Source: Paraneptunicella aestuarii
GTDB lineage: Bacteria > Pseudomonadota > Gammaproteobacteria > Enterobacterales > Alteromonadaceae
NCBI RefSeq assembly: GCF_019900845.1
Contig: NZ_CP074570.1
Location: forward strand, 558,001-622,000
Reading direction: 5' to 3'
DNA length: 64,000 bases
The notes under the pieces are model-generated. The model worked only from the letters and a program-made list of their open reading frames with translations. It was not told the origin of the DNA and did not search any database. Both the position numbers and the translations under genes were made by a program. Shown one piece after another: positions 44,131-53,779 of this stretch. Numbering within the stretch: position 1 is the first letter of the stretch; each line of letters starts with the position of its first letter.

Positions 44131-47067
44131 TTAGAAACTCACTCTGACGTTACCGTAGATACGACGACCTACTACATCATAGATTGACTCGTTTCCGTCA
44201 CCACCAGAAGTGATGAATGCAGGAGGTAATCTGTCAAACAGGTTACGGATACCCAAGCCAACAACGATGTTGTCATTGAACATGTAGCTTGCTGACAGGT
44301 CATGAGTCACGATTGAACCGATGAAGGCTGGAGAAGTGTCTTCTGGTGTATCTGCACCAGGAGAAACATCAAATAATGCCTGACGGTCTGAAAAACGAGA
44401 CAACCACATAACAGACAAATCTTCTAACTGGTACTCAGCAGAAAATCTGAATTGGTATTCAGGGTCACCGATTTCACCTTTCTCAACGTTGATTTCATCT
44501 GGACGATCCTGGAATTCAAAACGCTCCAGTTCCAGCAGTTTGTTACCTACCAGGTTGAAGGTCATTTCGCCAGCCAGGTCGAACATTGACAAGTCAGTCT
44601 TATAACGGGCTTGTAGTTCTACACCTTTAGTGTTGTATGCAGCAGCATTCAGGTAGCCAGAACGAACCAATTCAATATCGTTGGTGACAGGATCACGATC
44701 GATTTGAGAACAATAGTTAAGGTCTGGGCCGCCAGTTGCGTCAACACAGTTGTCAAGGATGTCTTGAGAAGCAACCTGAATAATGGCGTCTTTGATCTCA
44801 ATGTCGTAATAGTCTAACGTCAATGAGAAACCTTCAAAGAACGTTGGTGTCCATACAACACCGGCAGTCAATGATTCTGATTCTTCAGGTGTCAGGTCTG
44901 GATTACCACCAGAAAGCGTGTCGATACTTACGTTATCGTTAGCCTGGAAGCCTGCTGGAATACCCAATGCCGCACAGTTTGATGCACGATCTGGGTCGTC
45001 ACCGATGTTGTCTGCATCACATGGGTCGTTGATGTTAGCAAAGCCAGGCGATTGAGGGCTGAATGCTTCCGAAATGTTTGGTGCACGTACCGCTTCACTG
45101 ATAGTACCGCGGATACGAACGTCTTTAATTGGTGCATACATCAAGCCCACTTTCCACGCATCAACAGTACCAGCGTGTGAGTAATCCGCAGTACGGAATG
45201 CCGCATCCATTGTTAATTCATGAGCAAAAGGCACTTCTGCCAGAATTGGCAAGCTAACTTCGATAAAGCTTTCTGTTACATCATATTCACCGTATTCGTC
45301 AGGTGTCGCAGCGCCTGTTAAGAAATCACGCTTGGTGAACTCGTCAGTAATAGTTTTTGATGTTTCTTCACGATACTCAAAACCCATCGCAAAACTAATT
45401 GCGCCACCAGGTAATGAGAAGAATGCACCAGTGTCGAATGTTAAGCTTCCACCGATCATTTCCTGAGTGATTTTATCTGAACGAGTGGTGTTCGCTGATA
45501 CCCAGTCTTTTGCTGCGTCAGAGGCTTGGTTAAAACCGAATGGGTTATAAGCAACACAGTTGTCACCATTCACCGTTGCTGGGTCTGTATAGCCTTCACC
45601 TTGAGCGCTGGCAACCTGGCTACGACACGCTGCTTCACCTGTTGTTGGGTCGATGACGGAGTCTAATGCTGCAACAAGGTTACCGACAATCAAATCGTTC
45701 TGAGTGACACGGGTATTTTTTGTTTCGCCGTAAACGTAGTAGGTGTCGTAGTTAAAATCGGTTTCACCAAGAGAGAAACCACCTTTAAAACCACCTACAT
45801 AGCGGAATGTCGATCTGTCGTTGGCGGCAGAACGGTTCCCCAATTCGGCGAAGAACTTGGCCATACGAATGGTCGAATGACCTTCATTCAACAATGTTTG
45901 TTTGAAATCGTTGCTCAGGAAAGCGTTGTCTTGGACATTGATGAAAACGTTACCGAAGCGGAAAGAAGGTTGGAACTGCTGTTTAATATCAGCTTGAACA
46001 TACTTCACATCGCTATAGAAGGTGATGTTTTCATTGATATCGTAGTTCAGTGTTGAACCAACGGTGAAACGCTCAACACCAGGCTGGAAGTTTTCGTAGT
46101 CGTTTAATTCAAAACAGTAGTCACAGCCATCAGGGAACTGACCAAATGCAAAGCTGTTTGTGCCAGCACGTTCTGTTTGTTGTAACGGGTTCCCGGCATT
46201 GTCGAATACCCACAATGTGCCAGTATTACCTTCGAATCCATACGGGTTCAAAACGCCGTTTTCATCAATGCGCTCAGACATAACACGGGGTACACGAATA
46301 CGGTCTGGAATACCGTCGTCTTCACCACCGTCTTCTGGGTTTACAATGGTTCCCCAATCATCAGACTGGCGAAGGTCATTGGCCATTGTCTCTTGCAAAT
46401 ATTCACGAGAAGCGAAGAAGGTAACGTTACCTTTACCATTGGACAGGTCTGCACCGCCTAAAATACTGAAAGTATTGTTACGAGCACCAACACCTTCAGT
46501 TGAAGATGCGCCCGACATACGGAATTCTAAACCTTCGAAATCTTTTTTCAGGATGACGTTGATTACACCGGATACCGCATCAGAACCATAAATAGCGGAT
46601 GCACCACCCGTAATAATTTCTACACGTTCAATCAAGCTGGATGGAATGGTTGATAGGTCAACCTGAGCACTACCTTGAGCACCCGCTACGTGACGCTTAC
46701 CGTTAACCAATACCAATGTTCTTGATGACTCAAGACGGCGTAAATCTGCGAAACTTTGGCCTGCAAAAGTGTTGCTGCCATTGTTGCCAATTAATGTATC
46801 AGTTGCACCGATTGCCGGTAATTCAGCAAGGATTTCCCCCAAATCTGGAGTACCGAATTGAGCAATGGCTTTGGCGTCAACAGTAAGCACTGGCGTAGGG
46901 TTGGAAAGTTCAGGACGAGCAATACGTGAACCTGTTACTTCAATGCGTTCCGATTTCTCGATTTTTTCGTTGTCTTCTTGGGCATTAGCGAAGGTTGCTG
47001 GTAGTACAACCGATCCGCCAATTAAGCTCAGTGCAATAGCACGGCTTAATTTGGTTTTTAACATCAT
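44131..47067 (-). CDS. TonB-dependent outer membrane receptor (Oar/omega-type)
   Basis: 978 residues. Signal peptide ends near residue 29 (TFANAQ). A TonB-box-like stretch (ERIEVTGSRI) leads into a plug with RLESSRTLVLVNGKRH and IERVEIITGGASAIYGSDAVSGVINVIL. The long barrel (to residue 978) ends in RRIYGNVRVSF. Extracellular loops carry cysteine pairs (DGCDYCFE, DPCDADNIG). The subgroup is abundant in Alteromonadales and takes up peptides or carbohydrates; the substrate is not predictable. GGGAA lies about 8 bases upstream of the first of two adjacent ATGs. Confidence 0.92.
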   Translation of the reverse strand: MMLKTKLSRAIALSLIGGSVVLPATFANAQEDNEKIEKSERIEVTGSRIARPELSNPTPVLTVDAKAIAQFGTPDLGEILAELPAIGATDTLIGNNGSNTFAGQSFADLRRLESSRTLVLVNGKRHVAGAQGSAQVDLSTIPSSLIERVEIITGGASAIYGSDAVSGVINVILKKDFEGLEFRMSGASSTEGVGARNNTFSILGGADLSNGKGNVTFFASREYLQETMANDLRQSDDWGTIVNPEDGGEDDGIPDRIRVPRVMSERIDENGVLNPYGFEGNTGTLWVFDNAGNPLQQTERAGTNSFAFGQFPDGCDYCFELNDYENFQPGVERFTVGSTLNYDINENITFYSDVKYVQADIKQQFQPSFRFGNVFINVQDNAFLSNDFKQTLLNEGHSTIRMAKFFAELGNRSAANDRSTFRYVGGFKGGFSLGETDFNYDTYYVYGETKNTRVTQNDLIVGNLVAALDSVIDPTTGEAACRSQVASAQGEGYTDPATVNGDNCVAYNPFGFNQASDAAKDWVSANTTRSDKITQEMIGGSLTFDTGAFFSLPGGAISFAMGFEYREETSKTITDEFTKRDFLTGAATPDEYGEYDVTESFIEVSLPILAEVPFAHELTMDAAFRTADYSHAGTVDAWKVGLMYAPIKDVRIRGTISEAVRAPNISEAFSPQSPGFANINDPCDADNIGDDPDRASNCAALGIPAGFQANDNVSIDTLSGGNPDLTPEESESLTAGVVWTPTFFEGFSLTLDYYDIEIKDAIIQVASQDILDNCVDATGGPDLNYCSQIDRDPVTNDIELVRSGYLNAAAYNTKGVELQARYKTDLSMFDLAGEMTFNLVGNKLLELERFEFQDRPDEINVEKGEIGDPEYQFRFSAEYQLEDLSVMWLSRFSDRQALFDVSPGADTPEDTSPAFIGSIVTHDLSASYMFNDNIVVGLGIRNLFDRLPPAFITSGGDGNESIYDVVGRRIYGNVRVSF

Positions 47068-47374
47068 AGTGTTTTCCCGAGTTTAGTTTTTATGCGTTAT
47101 TGTTTTTTTTTAACTAACCTGGGCTCAGATTGTTATTAAATTGCGGTTTTTGTGAGCACGAATGGACATAAAACCACAAAATCTAATCTGAATGTCCAAA
47201 TTAGTAACCGAGCATAGTAGCGATTGTTCTGTTCAGGTTCAATTTATTTAGTAAATATTTTGAGCTAAAAATTGATCTGGAGTGAAAAACGGTAAAGTTG
47301 AGATGATCGAAGCCTAATTAACGATAATTAAGGTAGATTGTTGGAAATTAGGCTTGTTTTAATATGCAATCAGA
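47068..47374. other. Intergenic region
   Basis: 307 bp upstream of the TonB receptor and downstream of the DUF6702 gene. AT-rich, presumably holding the receptor promoter; no box or operator could be assigned and no gene is seen. Confidence 0.4.
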
Positions 47375-47965
47375 CTAATCTTTCTTTGTTTCAATGGAGG
47401 GGGAAGGGGGATTGGATTCTGTTGCACCCAACGTTTCAAACGTCACGGTTTGGGATTGGCTATCATCTCTGAATATTAAAGATTTTACTGTCCCTTTCCC
47501 TTCAACATTGACTTGGTTAACCTGTTTCGTCCATACATCATGTAAGGCTTTGTGGCTAATTGACAGCGCAGTCACTTCTTGGGGAATAGCGGTTTCCTGA
47601 TAAACCCAAAAGAACTGCCCCTCTATTTCATGACCAACAAGCTTGAGTGGCAATTCACCTTGAGGGATCGCATTAATTGAGAAATGTTCAGTGACGTATT
47701 TGGCGAAAGTCTCCTGAGTGGCTTTGTCCGAGATTATGTCTGCATTTTTTCCGAAGATATGCCTAACAGCATGTTCAGCGTCATGAAGAATGAAACGGTG
47801 CATCACTTCCAGGTTTTTGGAATGCTGATTAAATAGCACTTTAGTAATAGCGGCTTTTTGTTGGTGGGCGTAGACGTTAGTAGAGAAGAAAGTGTGCAAG
47901 CAAACCATTAAAAGCAAAAAGCAAACCTGTTGGAACTTTGCGTCTTTCATATTGGTACGGAACAT
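47375..47965 (-). CDS. DUF6702 family secreted protein
   Basis: 196 residues from ATG 47965 (AGAGAA 6 bases upstream); the frame extends to a TTG at 47992 inside a hairpin. Signal peptide is hydrophobic (VCFLLLMVCLHTFFSTNVYA). The mature start HQQKAAITKVLFNQHSKNLEVMHRF is the DUF6702 pattern. Function unknown. It follows the M1 peptidase gene, with a terminator-like hairpin between, so its expression may be attenuated relative to the peptidase. Confidence 0.75.
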   Translation of the reverse strand: MFRTNMKDAKFQQVCFLLLMVCLHTFFSTNVYAHQQKAAITKVLFNQHSKNLEVMHRFILHDAEHAVRHIFGKNADIISDKATQETFAKYVTEHFSINAIPQGELPLKLVGHEIEGQFFWVYQETAIPQEVTALSISHKALHDVWTKQVNQVNVEGKGTVKSLIFRDDSQSQTVTFETLGATESNPPSPSIETKKD

Positions 47966-47987
47966 GGGATTTTCTCTAAAAAGTGCT

Positions 47988-48013
47988 CCCAATCCTGCGT
48001 GTGCAGGATTGGG
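47988..48013 (-). terminator. Terminator/attenuator between the M1 peptidase and DUF6702 genes
   Basis: CCCAATCCTGC, loop GTGT, GCAGGATTGGG: a perfect 11-bp stem. On the minus strand it is followed by CACTTTTTAG. It sits 10 bp after the peptidase stop and 22 bp before the DUF6702 start. Confidence 0.75.
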
Positions 48014-48022
48014 CGAAGTTCA

Positions 48023-50464
48023 TTAGTTATCTTCTTCTTTATCTTTTTTGAGCTCAGTGGTGCTATCAAACATAATGTCACGGAACTCAAGAGCATTCTT
48101 TTTCTTGCTCTTATAAGATTCAATGCGAGAAGGTAGAATCTTACGAGGGAAGTGGTTGTTGTTAATATCGACATCTGCAGTCTGCCAACGAGGATCCACT
48201 TCGACGCTTTGTAGTTCTTTACCTTTGTCAGTAATTATCAGTTTTTCTACCGCTTTGGGCGAACGACGCCATATTTCTGCGGGTAAAGTGAGTGATTCCG
48301 AGCTGCCATCGGTGTAATTCAATTGCATGATAATTGGCATTACCAAACCGCCCAGATTACTAAACGAGAGCACATAGTAGTTTTTATCTTCTTTCACCGC
48401 TCTAGTTAGTGCTTCACGTTCCCAATCTTCCAACTTTTCCATGAATGAGTTGTACTTGTTACGCTCTTTGTTTGTAACTGTATATTCATCATGTTTGTCG
48501 TAAAAGTCAGTGACATCCTGATTGCGCTCAACCCAGGCTTTTCCTTCTTGAGCGTTTCTTTCAACTGAAATAGACATTGGCTTGTCTTTGTTTTCCTGAC
48601 GACGACGCTCGAAGTCGATATCCGGATTTTCAGTATCAAGACGTAGTTTTTCCACTTTATCAATGGAGATATCTACATGGTCAGTGGTGTAAAACCAACC
48701 GCGCCAGAACCAATCCAAATCCACACCAGAGGCTTCTTCCATTGTGCGGAAAAAGTCAGAAGGTGTTGGGCGTTTGAATTTCCAGCGACGAGAGTATTCC
48801 TTGAATGCAAAGTCGAACAACTCTCTGCCCAGAATCGTTTCGCGCAAAATATTAAGTGCAGTTGCTGGCTTATGATAGGCGTTAGGGCCAAAGTTCAAAA
48901 TGCTATCAGATTGAGTCATAAGCGGAACTTGAACTGATGATTTCATGTAATCAACAACATCGGATGGCTCATTACCCCAAGGAATATTGGGATCCCATTC
49001 TCTACCTGCAATGGCATCTAAAAAGCTATTTAGACCTTCATCCATCCATGACCATTGACGTTCGTCTGAATTGACCGTCATTGGGAAGTAGATGTGGCCG
49101 ATTTCGTGGAAAATAACGCCTAACAGGTAACGTTTTTCTGACAGGGAATAGGTACGGCTCCCATCTTTTTGCAAATTAGTGCGAGGCCCATTAAAGGTGA
49201 TCATTGGATATTCCATTCCACCAACAGGGCCATTGACTGATTGAGCAACTGGATAAGGGTAGTCAAAGGAGAAGCGAGAGTAGACTTCCATTGTGTGGAT
49301 AACCGCTTCCGTAGAATACTTCTGCCATAGCTCACCCCCTTCTTTAGGGTAAAAAGACATTGCCATGACAACGGGGTTTTCTTCACTATCCTGTTTGTAG
49401 CCTTTTGCATCCCAGATAAATTTGCGTGAAGAAGCCCATGCAAAATCGCGAACATTCTTGGCACTGAACTGCCAGGTTTTCATCTTGTCGCTGCCTTTTT
49501 TCTCGTTTTCCAGTGCTTCTTCTGGAGTAACGATAAATACAGGACGTTTTGCTGTTTGCGCTTTACGCAAACGACGACGTTGTTCGTTGTCTAGCACTTT
49601 GCCGGAGTTCTGCAATGACCCTGTCGCTGAAACAATATGGTCAGAAGGAACGGTGATGGCGACATCATAGTCTCCAAATTCAAGCGTGAATTCTCCCCGT
49701 CCCAAAAAGTTTTTGTTGGTCCACGCTTCATAGTCAGTATAAGCCGCCAAACGTGGAAACCATTGAGCTAACAGGAATATGTCATTGCCGCCTTCTCTGT
49801 CATCTTTAGGAAAATGTTCAAAACCAGAACGAGCGGAAATGGCGTTTTCTTCCAGGATGTTGAAGGAAAAATCCATGGAAAAGGTAACCGACTCTCCTGA
49901 TTTCAGTGGCGTTTTTAAATCGACACGCATAACCGTGTCGACAATGGTGCTCTTTAAAGCATTGCCGTGAGAATCTTTTACATTTTCTATGGTGAAGCCT
50001 AATGGTCTATCTTCCATGGCTTGCTGCTGACGTAGAAAGTCAAACGACATAGCTGCTGGTTGATCACCATGCGATGATTTGGTCGCAGGCCCTCTTGAAG
50101 CTCCGTCACCGAATGTTTTGGAACGCTCTGCTACTGAGTCGGCACGGAAGCGATTTTGATCCAGATGCAGCCATAAATATCTTAACGTGTCTGGAGAATT
50201 ATTATGATAGTGAATAGTTTCGCTTGCCGTGATAGTACGAGCTTCTTCATTGAGTTTTACGTCAATTTGATAATCAACTTTTTGCTGCCAGTATTGATGT
50301 CCAGGCTCACCTGCGGCGTTACGGTATACGTTGGGAGTGGGTAGAACTTCATCCAATTGACGAAATTTGTCCTGAAAATCGCCTTTGGTCTGTTGAATCG
50401 CTGCCAAAGCTGGGGTGCTTGCGATAAGGAAGTATAAGACAAATCTGGATGCCCAATTGAGCAT
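48023..50464 (-). CDS. Secreted M1 family metallopeptidase
   Basis: 813 residues from ATG 50464, which has GGAGGA 6 bases upstream; an in-frame start at 50509 lacks a site. Signal peptide ends about residue 21 (STPALAA). The gluzincin site is clear: FHEIGHIYFP (HExxH) with the third ligand in WMDEGLNSFLD. GPVGGMEYPM, just before it, is the exopeptidase-type G-x-M-E-N variant (MEY here). An N-terminal beta domain and long C-terminal region complete the M1 layout. It probably digests peptides outside the inner membrane. Confidence 0.9.
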   Translation of the reverse strand: MLNWASRFVLYFLIASTPALAAIQQTKGDFQDKFRQLDEVLPTPNVYRNAAGEPGHQYWQQKVDYQIDVKLNEEARTITASETIHYHNNSPDTLRYLWLHLDQNRFRADSVAERSKTFGDGASRGPATKSSHGDQPAAMSFDFLRQQQAMEDRPLGFTIENVKDSHGNALKSTIVDTVMRVDLKTPLKSGESVTFSMDFSFNILEENAISARSGFEHFPKDDREGGNDIFLLAQWFPRLAAYTDYEAWTNKNFLGRGEFTLEFGDYDVAITVPSDHIVSATGSLQNSGKVLDNEQRRRLRKAQTAKRPVFIVTPEEALENEKKGSDKMKTWQFSAKNVRDFAWASSRKFIWDAKGYKQDSEENPVVMAMSFYPKEGGELWQKYSTEAVIHTMEVYSRFSFDYPYPVAQSVNGPVGGMEYPMITFNGPRTNLQKDGSRTYSLSEKRYLLGVIFHEIGHIYFPMTVNSDERQWSWMDEGLNSFLDAIAGREWDPNIPWGNEPSDVVDYMKSSVQVPLMTQSDSILNFGPNAYHKPATALNILRETILGRELFDFAFKEYSRRWKFKRPTPSDFFRTMEEASGVDLDWFWRGWFYTTDHVDISIDKVEKLRLDTENPDIDFERRRQENKDKPMSISVERNAQEGKAWVERNQDVTDFYDKHDEYTVTNKERNKYNSFMEKLEDWEREALTRAVKEDKNYYVLSFSNLGGLVMPIIMQLNYTDGSSESLTLPAEIWRRSPKAVEKLIITDKGKELQSVEVDPRWQTADVDINNNHFPRKILPSRIESYKSKKKNALEFRDIMFDSTTELKKDKEEDN

Positions 50465-50937
50465 GTGAATCCTCCGGTTAGTCAATGTGATGACACTAGA
50501 AGTGCGCACGTAGTATTTGGAAGCACAAATTACACTAATACGTTAAAGAGGGAAAACTCTGAGGAGAGGGTTATTTAATAAATGTGTAAGAAAGCGTTAA
50601 CACTGGGTAAAAACTTGAGGCAAGCGTTCCGTCAACAAATGTTCGCTGTCTATTATGGAGTTTTTTATGGAGTTTTCAGCACATATTTTTACATAAAAAT
50701 ACAACATGTTAACAGTCGTTGCATAAGTCATGAGCAGCCTTGCGTTTATGGTTTGTCTCATAACTTTTAGTAACTTTTGTTGATTCAGTGAGTTGCTATT
50801 CCAGCAGAACGATTTTGAAGCCTTCCTCTGTAAAGATTTAGAAAAGTACATAAAAACACATCTTTCATACAAACCTCTACATCATTGCTTTTATCTATTA
50901 AGTAGCATTCCCCAAAACGTCTGAAGGGGGATAGTTG
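50465..50937. other. Intergenic region before the ACP operon
   Basis: 473 bp between divergent genes. It contains TATGGAGTTTT duplicated (50656-50683) and AT-rich stretches. A 62-codon frame at 50582-50770 resembles nothing and its site spacing is long. Promoters for both sides must lie here, but were not assigned. Confidence 0.4.
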
Positions 50938-51183
50938 ATGTTTAAATTACAACAGTTGCAAGAAGTGCTAAGCCAGACTCTTGATATTGATACCACGCGT
51001 TATACGTCGGAAACGCCATTGTTAGGAGCCGTGCCAGAACTGGATTCTATGGCGATTGTGACGCTAGTAATGGCGATAGAACAAGAGGCTGGAATTAGCA
51101 TGATGGATGATGAACTGAACGCTGAAAAATTCGCTTCAGTGGGGGACTTGTTGTACTTCATTAATCAGTGTAAGCCAGCATGA
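50938..51183 (+). CDS. Acyl carrier protein
   Basis: 81 residues, one ACP domain. The phosphopantetheine serine is in PELDSMAIVTLVMAIEQE (D-S-M/L motif) near residue 36. A strong AAGGGGG site precedes ATG 50938. It is not the fatty-acid AcpP, whose genomic context is fab genes, but a dedicated carrier for this operon. Its stop overlaps the next start (ATGA). Confidence 0.9.
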   Translation: MFKLQQLQEVLSQTLDIDTTRYTSETPLLGAVPELDSMAIVTLVMAIEQEAGISMMDDELNAEKFASVGDLLYFINQCKPA

Positions 51184-52031
51184 CAGTGACCTCTAATCAG
51201 CCTCTAACAGCATTATGTTGGATGTCGGTGTCTATTTTCAAAAGCTTAATGGCAGTGATGCCACAATCATGGTCAAGGCGTGCAGCGATGGCACTGGGAA
51301 GGCTAATATTAAAGCACTCATCTAAAGCGCGAAATCGAGCCGTACAGAATATATTGCGTGCCTACCCAGAATTAAATAATGATGACGTTTTGGCGCTTGC
51401 TTATAAGTCTTATGCTCGTATTTGCTATGGTGCATTTCAGATATTGCGTTTGAATTCCCTGCGATTGGAAATTCATTGTGATGAGCAAGCAAAGAACATG
51501 TTGCAAAGTGAGCCGGGCGTTTGTGTGGCGACATTGCATTCAGCTTGCTATGAAGCTGTACCTCTTGCTGTTTCCCTGCTTAGCAATAAAGCATCGACGT
51601 TGTCGAAGATCCCTCCCTACCTGAATTTCGCAAAAAATATCTATATTGCGGCGGGGATCCAATGTTTTAACAAAAATAGTAATGGCTCATTTATTGAGCT
51701 GCTGAAAGCGGCAAAGCAAGGAAGGAATGTCGTGTTGCACAGTGACCATTTCGCTAACGATGTGCCAGTACGTTTTTTCGGTGAAGACACATCGGCACCA
51801 GCAGGTATCGCTATGTTATCTGCCATGGCGAAGAAGCCTGTGTTGATTGGCTATGCATGTTACGACGAGAATTTTGTCTGTCACGTGCATCTGGAGGTAT
51901 TTTCAGAGCAGCACTGTTCGCAAAACACTGATGCCATGCAACAGTTAACGCAAGGTATGTATGGTCGTTTTGAACAGTTGATACGCCAGCATAAGGAAGA
52001 CTGGTACTGGTCTTACAATCGGTGGCGTTAA
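51180..52031 (+). CDS. LpxL/HtrB-like acyltransferase
   Basis: 283 residues, lysophospholipid/lipid A acyltransferase superfamily. The HX4E active-site motif is ATLHSACYEA near residue 115. DHFANDVPVRFFGE, then APAGIAMLS, is the second conserved block, and the C-terminal DWYWSYNRWR is the usual family ending. N-terminal membrane helix at about 10-28. Beside an ACP and a ligase it probably transfers an ACP-bound group rather than a lipid A chain. Overlaps the ACP stop by 4 bp and the ABC gene by 1 bp. Confidence 0.82.
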   Translation: MTVTSNQPLTALCWMSVSIFKSLMAVMPQSWSRRAAMALGRLILKHSSKARNRAVQNILRAYPELNNDDVLALAYKSYARICYGAFQILRLNSLRLEIHCDEQAKNMLQSEPGVCVATLHSACYEAVPLAVSLLSNKASTLSKIPPYLNFAKNIYIAAGIQCFNKNSNGSFIELLKAAKQGRNVVLHSDHFANDVPVRFFGEDTSAPAGIAMLSAMAKKPVLIGYACYDENFVCHVHLEVFSEQHCSQNTDAMQQLTQGMYGRFEQLIRQHKEDWYWSYNRWR

Positions 52032-53773
52032 TGGTTGAATCTCAGGCTCAATGGGCTACTGCTAAACGCTTAGCTTCTTATTTCAGTTGTTATCGAGCCG
52101 GTTTAATTGCCTGCTTCTTTGCTGTTATCTGCTTTGCGGTGTTAGATGCAGGTATGGTGTATTTGGTGCAACCTCTAATTGATGACGGTCTTGCTGAGTC
52201 AAACTCACAGGTTCTGCAATACGGAGCTTTGTTGGTTATCGCAATTTTTCTGCTTCGAGGATTAGCCAGTTTTGTTGCCAGTTATTGTACTGCATGGGTG
52301 AGTAGTAAAGTGATTTTTACCCTGCGTCAGCAAAGCTTTGAGTATTTGCTGCGTTTGCCAATGAGCTTCTATGACCAGTCATCTCATGGCTCTCTAATTT
52401 CCAAATTAACTTATGACACAGAACAGATTGCTCATGCCAGTGCAGAAGCCGTTGTCACCTTGTTACGAGAGGGGCTGATCATTTTTGTATTGTTAGCCAT
52501 CATGGTGAATGCCAGTTGGAAATTGTCTCTGTTGTTTTTGGCGTTGATGCCTGTTATTGCCTGGATCCTCAATTATGTCGCCAAGCATTTTCGTCGCGTA
52601 AGCAAAGACATGCAAGATGCTATGGGCGACATTACTCAGCAGGTGGAAACCAGCCTGAGTAATCATACTGTGATACGCGCTTGCGGTACTCAAGGTATTG
52701 AAGGTCAGCAATTTAAAGTGTGCAATAGCGACAATCGGCGTCAAGTGATGCGTTTGGCTCGTTTATCCGCTATTAGTAACCCTGTTATTCAAATGATAGG
52801 TGCATCAGCCATTGCAGTAGTTTTGCTATTAGCCAGTAACGAAAGCTTATTGACCTCACTAACGCCCGGCAGTTTCACTACGATTTTGGTGGCAATGGGT
52901 TCTTTGTTAAAACCACTGAAACAGATTAGTAAAGTGAACGAGCAGTTTCAGCGAGGATTAACTGCGGCAAACAGTATTTTCACACTGCTGGATGCTGAGC
53001 CTGAATTGGATCATGGGACACGGGAATTTGAAAAACCTGTAAACAAAATTCAGTGTCGGAATTTGAGTTTTCAGTACCCCAATTCAGAAACTCAGGTTTT
53101 ACGAAATATTCAATTTGAGCTGTGCAAAGGTCAGACATTGGCGCTTGTGGGACGTTCTGGCAGTGGTAAATCAACGCTCGTTAATTTACTACTGGGCTTT
53201 TACCCCAGCCCAGTCCGCACAATTTACTTGAATGACCAGCCTCTGGAAGAGTATCGCCTTGCTGCGTTGCGCAGTCAGTTCGCTCTGGTCTCGCAAGATA
53301 TCGCCTTGTTTAACATTAGTATTGCCGACAACATCGCTTATGGCTGTAATCGACCAGTTTCTCGCGAGCAAATAGAAGCTGCCGCAGCACAAGCTTTTGT
53401 GAGCGAATTTAGTGACCTTATGCCGCAAGGGCTCGACAGCTTCGTGGGAGAGAATGGGGCGTTACTTTCTGGAGGGCAAAAGCAGCGAATAGCTATTGCC
53501 AGAGCCATATTACGCGATGCTCCGATATGTATTTTTGATGAAGCTACTTCTGCTTTGGATAGTGACTCCGAAGCAAAAGTGCAACTGGCAATGCAGTCGC
53601 TACAGAAAGACCGCTGTTGCATCTTAATTGCCCACCGACTTACAACCGTAAAATTTGCCAATAGTATTTTAGTGCTTGATAAAGGCCGCATTGTTGAATG
53701 TGGTGACCATGACAGTCTATTGGCTCAAAAGGGACTGTATTCCTCTTTTTATTTTCAAACAGCAGAGGTTTGA
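52031..53773 (+). CDS. MsbA-like ABC exporter, fused permease and ATPase
   Basis: 580 residues from ATG 52031, overlapping the previous stop (TAATG). Six transmembrane helices span about 22-300. The nucleotide-binding domain follows: GRSGSGKSTL (Walker A), LSGGQKQRIA (signature), CIFDEATSALD (Walker B) and a switch histidine in LIAHRLTT. Type IV exporter, homodimer, lipid or amphiphile class like MsbA. In this operon it likely exports the product made by the ACP, ligase and decarboxylase. Confidence 0.92.
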   Translation: MVESQAQWATAKRLASYFSCYRAGLIACFFAVICFAVLDAGMVYLVQPLIDDGLAESNSQVLQYGALLVIAIFLLRGLASFVASYCTAWVSSKVIFTLRQQSFEYLLRLPMSFYDQSSHGSLISKLTYDTEQIAHASAEAVVTLLREGLIIFVLLAIMVNASWKLSLLFLALMPVIAWILNYVAKHFRRVSKDMQDAMGDITQQVETSLSNHTVIRACGTQGIEGQQFKVCNSDNRRQVMRLARLSAISNPVIQMIGASAIAVVLLLASNESLLTSLTPGSFTTILVAMGSLLKPLKQISKVNEQFQRGLTAANSIFTLLDAEPELDHGTREFEKPVNKIQCRNLSFQYPNSETQVLRNIQFELCKGQTLALVGRSGSGKSTLVNLLLGFYPSPVRTIYLNDQPLEEYRLAALRSQFALVSQDIALFNISIADNIAYGCNRPVSREQIEAAAAQAFVSEFSDLMPQGLDSFVGENGALLSGGQKQRIAIARAILRDAPICIFDEATSALDSDSEAKVQLAMQSLQKDRCCILIAHRLTTVKFANSILVLDKGRIVECGDHDSLLAQKGLYSSFYFQTAEV

Positions 53774-53779
53774 TTTCCA

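Noticed and set aside
50582..50770. 62-codon plus-strand frame in the ACP upstream region
   Set aside because: Poor ribosome-site spacing, repetitive content and no recognisable family; treated as non-coding.
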